From: Ectothiorhodospiraceae bacterium BW-2
Lineage (GTDB): Bacteria; Pseudomonadota; Gammaproteobacteria; Thiohalomonadales; Thiohalomonadaceae
NCBI GenBank assembly: GCA_008375315.1
Contig: CP032507.1
Location: 1,849,001 to 1,913,000, forward strand
Length of the DNA stretch: 64,000 nt
Direction of reading: 5' to 3'
Positions 59,941 through 64,000 of this stretch are shown piece after piece (positions within the stretch are counted from its first letter, which is position 1; each line of letters begins with the position of its first letter). The notes beneath the pieces are model-generated. The model was given only the letters and a program-made list of their open reading frames with translations. It made no database searches and had not been told where the DNA came from. The translations under genes and the position numbers were made by a program.

Positions 59941-60597
59941 TGCATTTTGAAATCGGTAACCTTACGCCACCATAGCGTAAAAAACGCCGCAACATTTGTT
60001 TCACTACTCCCCTGATGAACCACAGAGGAGAACAGAGAGGCCGAACCCCACCCTAGCAGCCGTATCGCAGGCCTTTAAAGATTGGCGGGAGACGCCTGTT
60101 CATAGCGGCGGATTAGCTCATCTGGTAATTTCAGCATCAAACACGCCCTGGTCAGTGAACATGACAAAAAGGAGGATAACCCGTTAGAAAATCGCCAAAA
60201 CAGGTACCATTTCGCAAGATTAAATCACTCATTGCCGCACATCAAGAGTCTTTTTGTACCCAAAAACCGCAAACTGATGGGAAAAACGATAGAATCGTCA
60301 TGGATTTTTTGATATGCTCACTCCATACCTGATCGACGGGGAAGATAACCCGTTTTCTGTTTATCCTGCCAAATGGAAGGATCACTCGTTAGGAAATCGC
60401 TGTTTTCGACTGGATTCAGGGAGGTTAATGAGGGTCTGTTGGGAAGATATACGGATCTGTTTAATAACTTGTTATGCCTGTCAGTTTTTTAGCTGTCGAT
60501 AGCACGCTGTTGATTTCTGCTTGAATGGTTTTTCGGGGTTTTAGCCCAGGGGTTATGCTTAACAATTTCGGATGATCAAGTACTAAAAGGAAAATAC
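59941..60597. other. Gene-poor stretch with no recognisable gene
   Basis: About 650 bp. Open frames are short (62-63 codons at 59996 and 60314) and resemble nothing I know. The end of the stretch (GGGGTTATGC at 60548-60557, just before the zinc-ribbon gene) looks like an integron-type core site, but I could not fold matching arms upstream. Confidence 0.4.
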
Positions 60598-60610
60598 ATG
60601 TCAAATCGTA

Positions 60611-60799
60611 ATGAAGGAATGCAAATCATGTGGAAGAGTGACCCAACATACTCAGCCAAGCACTTCTCATCTTCTGCATCTTGTATTGACAGTGTTCACA
60701 GCCGGGTTCTGGGTTATTCTTTGGATATTAACAGCAATAAGTAACTCAAGTCAGGCGCAATGCACTGTATGTGGAAGAACTAAAGGACTATTTGGTTAA
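60611..60799 (+). CDS. Small zinc-ribbon membrane protein
   Basis: 62 aa. An N-terminal CKSCGR and a C-terminal CTVCGRTKGLFG (paired CxxC, probable zinc ribbon) flank one hydrophobic segment (LHLVLTVFTAGFWVILWILTAI). I recall similar tiny proteins in many bacteria, often in mobile regions, without known function. ATG 60598 just upstream has a better AAGGA site but is in another frame, so initiation is uncertain. It precedes an attC-like site and is probably a gene cassette. Confidence 0.65.
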   Translation: MKECKSCGRVTQHTQPSTSHLLHLVLTVFTAGFWVILWILTAISNSSQAQCTVCGRTKGLFG

Positions 60800-60811
60800 A
60801 ATTTAGTTATG

Positions 60812-60904
60812 TATAGCTTTCCAGATAAATATTCTGGTAAAAACACTGTTCATACCCTCATTTTTCCTAGTAGTCATTCCAAAATGTTTTTCTGGAAAGC
60901 TATA
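60812..60904. repeat. 93-bp element with 14-bp perfect terminal inverted repeats
   Basis: TATAGCTTTCCAGA (60812-60825) is exactly inverted at 60891-60904, with 65 bases between. There is no ORF inside. It could be a MITE-like insertion or a long hairpin in the 3' region of the preceding gene. No target duplication was obvious. Confidence 0.6.
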
Positions 60905-60934
60905 GTTTCGACGATTGGTAGGATTGGCTTTTTG

Positions 60935-61034
60935 GCATAACTTGTTGCTCAAGGCCGACCACCTGCCGTCGGGCTTTTTTGGTTTAGTTTTGGGCTAAGT
61001 GCCGGTGGGTGTCGTCTTAGCTCGGGCGTTAGCA
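60935..61034 (+). other. Integron attC-like recombination site 1
   Basis: R''-like GCATAAC (60935-60941) and R'-like GTTAGC (61028-61033) bound a 100-bp imperfect dyad. The arms pair as GCT(C)AAG with CTTAGC, leaving an unpaired C, and further in CGAC and CACC pair with GTCG and GGTG. Extrahelical bases in an L''/L' stem are diagnostic of folded attC. The next gene starts 27 bases after the expected G/TTAGC crossover point, as in cassettes. Confidence 0.72.
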
Positions 61035-61055
61035 CACATATATAGAGGCTAAATT

Positions 61056-61319
61056 ATGAAAGAGAAATTAATATTAATATTTTTTGCGTTTTTTGTTGCT
61101 TTTACAACTCAATACGGTCTAAAAGAAATCGAAAACATGGAGATTATTTCTTTTGCTCACGCAGGTGATGGCAAGTGTTATTCCTCATTTGAAAATAATC
61201 AATATACTCATGATAAGGAGCTTAATAAAGCTTATAACAAAGGTTATAAAATTGTTGCTGCTAACATGGCTATTTATGATACTGAAGCTCAACCTCACTT
61301 CTATTTTGTTGCCTGCTGA
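61056..61319 (+). CDS. Small exported protein of unknown function (cassette gene)
   Basis: 87 aa, AT-rich and unlike the surrounding chromosome in codon use. Its N-terminal hydrophobic stretch (LILIFFAFFVAFTTQYG) is a signal peptide or anchor; the rest is polar, with two Cys residues (GKCYSSF and the final C), possibly a disulfide. GAGG lies 8 bases before the ATG. It directly follows attC-like site 1. No family recognised. Confidence 0.65.
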   Translation: MKEKLILIFFAFFVAFTTQYGLKEIENMEIISFAHAGDGKCYSSFENNQYTHDKELNKAYNKGYKIVAANMAIYDTEAQPHFYFVAC

Positions 61320-61392
61320 ACCGTTTGTTGGACGAGTCCGGGGTAATTGGAAAGACTTTATTAAGAAGATGGCTTTTTTGCCTTTCGCTAGT

Positions 61393-61415
61393 TTCCACGC
61401 GCCTTGGCGTGGGAA
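61393..61415. repeat. Palindromic repeat between cassette genes
   Basis: TTCCACGCGCCTTGGCGTGGGAA forms a near-perfect hairpin (CCACGC/GCGTGG arms). It resembles short GC-rich palindromes (TTCCCACGC...GCGTGGGAA) dispersed in many sulfur-bacterial genomes. The rest of 61320-61485 has no gene and no clear attC. Confidence 0.5.
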
Positions 61416-61485
61416 TCAGTTCGTAGGCTGAGTTGTAGCTTGCGGAACCCCAGTTTTTCAGGCACAAGTTAATTAGAAGGATAAA

Positions 61486-61719
61486 ATGACAATGCAAATT
61501 GAATTACCAGAACCTCAAGCTGAAATATTGCGACAATATTGTCATAAAGTAAACATCAGTGAAGCAGAGGTTATACGTCAAGCTTTAGTTCAATTTTTAT
61601 CAACAAAAGTAAAATCTCAACGTAAATTATCTGAGCATGCTGCTTTTGGATGTTGGCGTAATAAACAACAAGATGGCTTAACATATCAATACCATTTACG
61701 AGATGAATGGTCATCATGA
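61486..61719 (+). CDS. vapB: Antitoxin of a VapBC-type module
   Basis: 77 aa. N-terminal IELPEPQAEILRQYCHKVNISEAEVIRQALVQFL fits a ribbon-helix-helix DNA-binding domain, followed by a charged toxin-binding tail. AAGGA lies 6 bases upstream. The stop overlaps the toxin start at ATGA. Low GC compared with the carboxysome region suggests horizontal origin, consistent with a cassette. Confidence 0.8.
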   Translation: MTMQIELPEPQAEILRQYCHKVNISEAEVIRQALVQFLSTKVKSQRKLSEHAAFGCWRNKQQDGLTYQYHLRDEWSS

Positions 61720-62081
61720 ATATTGCGGTATTTGATACTAATATTGTCATTGATGCTTTAAATGGTACTAATAAAGCAGATGTGGAATATCAACGTTATC
61801 AACAAGTTTATATAAGCCTAATTACTTGGATGGAAGTTATGGTTGGTACGGACGAAAATGATACTTTAACCGAAAATTTTTTACAGGATTACTTTATTAC
61901 CTTACCGATTACCCAAGATGTTGCAGAAAAAGCGGTAATTATCCGCAAACAGCAAAAAATTAAATTGCCAGATGCAATAATTAAGGCTACTGCACAAGCA
62001 CATAATGCATTATTGGTTACACGTAATACTCGTGATTTTCCAGAAAATTCTGAAGGCATACGAATTCCTTATCAATTATAA
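61716..62081 (+). CDS. vapC: PIN-domain toxin VapC
   Basis: About 121 aa PIN-fold ribonuclease. Acidic residues expected for the metal site are visible: D7 (VFDTNIVIDALNG), the Glu in SLITWMEVMVG, D in KLPDAIIKATA and D in TRNTRDFPE. The start at 61716 overlaps the antitoxin stop by 4 bases; an in-frame ATG at 61707 is inside the antitoxin and less likely. It cleaves RNA when VapB is lost. Followed within 20 bases by attC-like site 2. Confidence 0.9.
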   Translation: MNIAVFDTNIVIDALNGTNKADVEYQRYQQVYISLITWMEVMVGTDENDTLTENFLQDYFITLPITQDVAEKAVIIRKQQKIKLPDAIIKATAQAHNALLVTRNTRDFPENSEGIRIPYQL

Positions 62082-62097
62082 AATAACGACGATTAAA

Positions 62098-62167
62098 ACC
62101 TAACAAAACCATCCACTTGACCGTTTTTCGCTACGCTCCAAACGGCAAATGATGGTAATTGTTATGT
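62098..62167 (+). other. Integron attC-like recombination site 2
   Basis: ACCTAAC (62098-62104) and GTTATGT (62161-62167) bound a 70-bp imperfect dyad: ACCATC pairs with GATGGT, and CCGTTT with AAACGG, with unpaired bases between, around a TTCGCTACGCTCC loop. Size, core sites and bulges match attC. The next open frame starts 28 bases after the crossover point. Confidence 0.75.
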
Positions 62168-62188
62168 GCTGAAAACAGGAAATAGAGA

Positions 62189-62280
62189 ATGAAAGCAAAC
62201 GAAACTAAAATAGAAGACTTTTTATCTTCAAATAAAACTCAATTTATAATTCCTGTATATCGAGGAATTATGATTGAGAA
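62189..62280 (+). pseudogene. 5' remnant of a DUF262 (GmrS/GmrD-like) gene
   Basis: The frame from ATG 62189 encodes KANETKIEDFLSSNKTQFII then PVYR, the N-terminal signature of DUF262 proteins, some of which are type IV restriction enzymes. It then goes out of frame (AAT-TAT-GAT-TGA recalls the expected RNYDW) and is cut at the left inverted repeat of the next element. It would have been the gene of the cassette after attC-like site 2. Confidence 0.7.
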
Positions 62281-63028
62281 TTACGGTAACACTTTACCAA
62301 TTACACTAATTTTAACTGTCCATCCCCTTACTCTGTGATGGCGGGCGATCACGCTTGCCCGGTCTCAATGAGCAACCCAATGTCTTTTCAAGTTTCGCCA
62401 ACGCTTGATCTCCCATCAACGGGTACCCAATACTTTGCCCCTTTGCTAGGGCGGCTTCAAGTTCTGCATTCGCCGGCATGTCGAGAAATTCATCAAGTCG
62501 TTCGACCCGATCTAAAAGCGGCTTGACGACGACTAAGCCATTATCCTTTCCCCTAAAGTGGGTAAAAGTACTGGATCACTTCCAATCTACGGCAGTGGCC
62601 GAAAGCTTTGCTTTAACAGGGTTCATTGCGACATAGCGAAAGGCGGCCATCAAGTGAGCTTCAGCCATGGCAACTGAGCCGAAGCGCCCCTGAAACAGAT
62701 GACCTGTAACGTGAAGTCTTGCATTGATATAGGCGCTGTAACGACGATGCGTTTCCCTCACAGCCCGAGACAATCCGGTTTCGTCTGACGGTACCAGAAT
62801 CAGGTGTGTATGGTTCGGCATCAAACAATAGGGCCAAACCATCACGGCTGCTGCCAGCCAATCTTTGTAGAGCGCGTGGTTGTTCTCTTCAAAGAACACT
62901 TTCTGACGCCGGTTGCCCCGCTGAGTCACATGATGCGGAACACCGGGCACGATGATTCTTGGAAGTCTTGCCATGTCGCGATATTACCGGACGAGATAAT
63001 TAGTGTAAATGGTAAGGTGTCACCGTAA
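62281..63028. mobile_element. 748-bp element with 31-bp inverted repeats carrying a Y1-type transposase
   Basis: The left end (62281-62311) and the right end (62998-63028) are inverted copies matching at 28 of 31 positions; each begins TTACGGT from outside and ends ACACTAATT. Each end can fold into a small hairpin (GGTAA...TTACC or GGTG...CACC). One transposase gene fills the interior. Outside the right end are further CCGTAATTT copies (63023-63050). Confidence 0.75.
62312..62974 (-). pseudogene. REP-associated-type (Y1) transposase interrupted by an in-frame TGA
   Basis: The first 132 residues have the family's PGVPHHVTQRGNRRQ start, the metal-binding MPNHTHLILVP His pair and the catalytic Tyr region FRYVAMNPVKAKL. 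The frame then hits TGA at 62576-62578 after VDWK, where the family has Trp in (V)DWxWSS. Beyond it the same frame stays open for about 87 codons with recognisable family C-terminus (KDNGLVVVKPLLDRVERLDE), ending at TAA 62312-62314. A single TGG-to-TGA change explains this. The short product would keep catalytic residues but lose the C-terminal part. Confidence 0.82.
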
Positions 63029-63319
63029 TTTCCGTAATTTACCGTAATTTCCCAAATAGCAAGTGGCGACCAGAGAGAGAATGACATCGGCGACAGCGGC
63101 TCCGCCGAGCGTTCTGAAGAAGAGGCTGTTACGCCGTCCCCGAATCACCAGCTTGAGCATACTCTCCATCCGGTTATTATCGATTTGTGCCCTCTCAATG
63201 CGGCAAAATCCGGTCAACTTATTGTAGTGGTTGAGCAGATAGCGGATCGCTTTGCCTAGCGGACTGTTTTCCTCGACATCGCCACTCTCAATCTGCGCCT
63301 CGCCCCCCCTGAGTGTCAA
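63020..63319 (-). pseudogene. IS66-family transposase C-terminal fragment
   Basis: The roughly 99-aa frame includes SPLGKAIRYLLNHYNKLTGF, IDNNRMESMLKLVIRGRRNSLFF and AADVILSLVATC-like text, matching the C-terminal part of IS66 TnpC. The catalytic first two thirds are absent and the last residues (GNYGKLRKLR) come from the adjacent CCGTAATTT repeats. It is a dead remnant. Confidence 0.85.
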
Positions 63320-63334
63320 GATACCCTGAGACCA

Positions 63335-63366
63335 CCCCTGATGAGAAATGAATGTAGAATCAGGGG
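63335..63366. repeat. Inverted repeat just upstream of the IS3-type transposase genes
   Basis: CCCCTGAT (63335-63342) and ATCAGGGG (63359-63366) are perfect inverted copies 16 bases apart. It lies 22 bases before the transposase start and may be part of the element's left end or a transcript hairpin shielding the gene. The exact IS boundary is not clear. Confidence 0.45.
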
Positions 63367-63387
63367 GGGCAACAGAGGAGATACACG

Positions 63388-63792
63388 ATGCCCAAAGATA
63401 CTACCGTTTTACCCTCCAACGAGGTTACCGACCCCGATGAAGAGAAGCGCTCCTACCGCAAATTTAGTGAGGAAGAGAAGCTTCGGATCCTAGCAGAAGC
63501 AGAGCAGTGCAAGGAGCCGGGTCAGCTAGGCGAGCTGCTGCGCAAAGAGCAGATCTACAGCTCCCATCTGACCAAATGGCGCCGACAACTGCAAGCACAG
63601 GGGCAGGCTGGCCTGAAAGGGAAACAGAGTGGTCGCAAACCGAGCCTAGACAAGCGAGATAAGGAGATAGAGCGTTTAAAGAAGGAAATTCAGCGTCTTA
63701 GCCAACGGTTACAGCAGACCGAAGGGGTGATTGCGCTCCAAAAAAAAGCCTTCAGCTTATTGGAGCAGATGAACACAGAGATAAGCTTATGA
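63388..63792 (+). CDS. IS3-family transposase OrfA
   Basis: 134 aa. A helix-turn-helix of the Tnp_1 type (YRKFSEEEKLRILAEAEQCKEPGQLGELLRKEQIYSSHLTKWRRQL) is followed by a leucine-zipper-like coiled coil (KRDKEIERLKKEIQRLSQRLQQ). It binds the IS ends and pairs with OrfB. The stop overlaps the orfB start at ATGA, so OrfB may be made by coupling. Confidence 0.88.
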   Translation: MPKDTTVLPSNEVTDPDEEKRSYRKFSEEEKLRILAEAEQCKEPGQLGELLRKEQIYSSHLTKWRRQLQAQGQAGLKGKQSGRKPSLDKRDKEIERLKKEIQRLSQRLQQTEGVIALQKKAFSLLEQMNTEISL

Positions 63793-64000
63793 GATTAGTT
63801 GAAAAAGAGTGCCCCAGTTCGGTGAGCATAAGAGCCGCTTGCGATAGCCTAGCGCTCTCGCGTGCAGGCTACTACCGCCGACAGGCTCCGGTTGTCTCCC
63901 CCCGAGCGAGCCTTCCAAGACCCGTCGCAGCCAATGCGCTGAGTGAGGCAGAGAGGCAAGCCGTTCTGGGGCTTTTGAACAGCGAACGATTCTATGACCA
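63789..64000 (+). CDS. IS3-family transposase OrfB, 5' part (runs off the window)
   Basis: ATG 63789 overlaps the orfA stop. The visible 70 residues (RLVEKECPSSVSIRAACDSL, then ALSRAGYYRRQ) match the start of IS3 OrfB, upstream of the DDE integrase core, which would lie beyond base 64000. Cannot tell whether the copy is intact. Confidence 0.85.
   Translation, partial: MRLVEKECPSSVSIRAACDSLALSRAGYYRRQAPVVSPRASLPRPVAANALSEAERQAVLGLLNSERFYD

Noticed and set aside
60105-60140. tRNA-like 5' text (GGATTAGCTCATCTGG).
   Set aside because: No T-arm (GTTCRA) or acceptor stem match follows at the right distance.
60314-60502. Open frame with TPYLIDGEDNPFSVYPAKWK text.
   Set aside because: Only 62 codons, no recognised relatives, no clear ribosome site, and stops in all frames nearby; left in the gene-poor stretch.
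60440-60560. Additional attC-like core boxes (TTGTTATGCC and GGGGTTATGC).
   Set aside because: I could not pair left and right arms with bulged bases as in the other two sites, so a third attC is not claimed.
62335-62526. A plus-strand 63-codon frame.
   Set aside because: It is the antisense of the C-terminal part of the interrupted transposase, whose minus frame shows family sequence.

Overview
The window reads as part of the chromosome of a motile, sulfur-oxidising, CO2-fixing gammaproteobacterium. The evidence is two complete form IA RuBisCO operons, an alpha-carboxysome operon, a bicA-type bicarbonate transporter, a persulfide-sensor/rhodanese/thioredoxin/glutaredoxin cluster, and a gammaproteobacterial type flagellar run. 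I cannot name a genus from sequence alone. Genes are tightly packed, with many 4-60 bp overlaps, and CAG-rich (poly-Gln) coding is common.

Layout. 1-8.2 kb (+): fliE (3' end), fliF, fliG, fliH, fliI, fliJ, fliK, i.e. MS-ring, switch, export ATPase and hook-length control; fliK carries seven 78-bp tandem repeats. 8.3-12.1 kb (+): a giant FAD/Fe-S oxidoreductase with an N-terminal DUF3683-type segment. 12.1-14.9 kb (-): envC and gpmI. 15.0-17.0 kb (+): SqrR/BigR-like ArsR repressor, rhodanese, grxC, trxC, gloA. 30.3-17.0 kb (-): one closely spaced run gltB, gltD, hemE, dnaJ-related, dapB, psiE, an acetolactate-synthase-like enzyme, a CopD-like membrane protein, a LEA-like exported protein, gcvR, def, plsC-like.

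30.6-54.7 kb is a carbon-fixation super-locus. On + are bicA, csoS1D and a Nudix hydrolase. On - is cbbL-cbbS-terminator-orf102-cbbQ-cbbO (non-carboxysomal form IA with its activase). Then comes a sigma-54 two-component pair (-) facing a divergent SLC13-family permease plus nhaD operon (+) that has a textbook -24/-12 promoter. Then on - is the carboxysome operon cbbL-cbbS-csoS2-csoSCA-csoS4A-csoS4B-csoS1-csoS1-ferritin-like-acRAF-mcdB-like, ending in cbbR. Together these supply bicarbonate uptake, a carboxysome with carbonic anhydrase, RuBisCO assembly and reactivation, carboxysome positioning, and CO2-responsive regulation.

55.0-59.5 kb: chemoreceptor, ABC exporter pair, DUF2058 protein. 59.5-64.0 kb is an accessory, AT-richer junkyard: a decayed P-loop (zeta-toxin-like) gene, two integron attC-like sites with small cassette genes (zinc-ribbon membrane protein, exported 87-aa protein, vapBC), a broken DUF262 gene, a small transposase element interrupted by a nonsense codon and flanked by inverted repeats, an IS66 fragment, and the start of an IS3-type element running off the end.

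Most notable: the sigma-54-controlled ion/DIC transporter operon beside the carboxysome, a Nudix gene coupled to csoS1D, an orphan McdB-like protein without McdA, an A-AAA-AAG slippery heptamer in csoS2, and the attC cassette cluster without an integrase in view.
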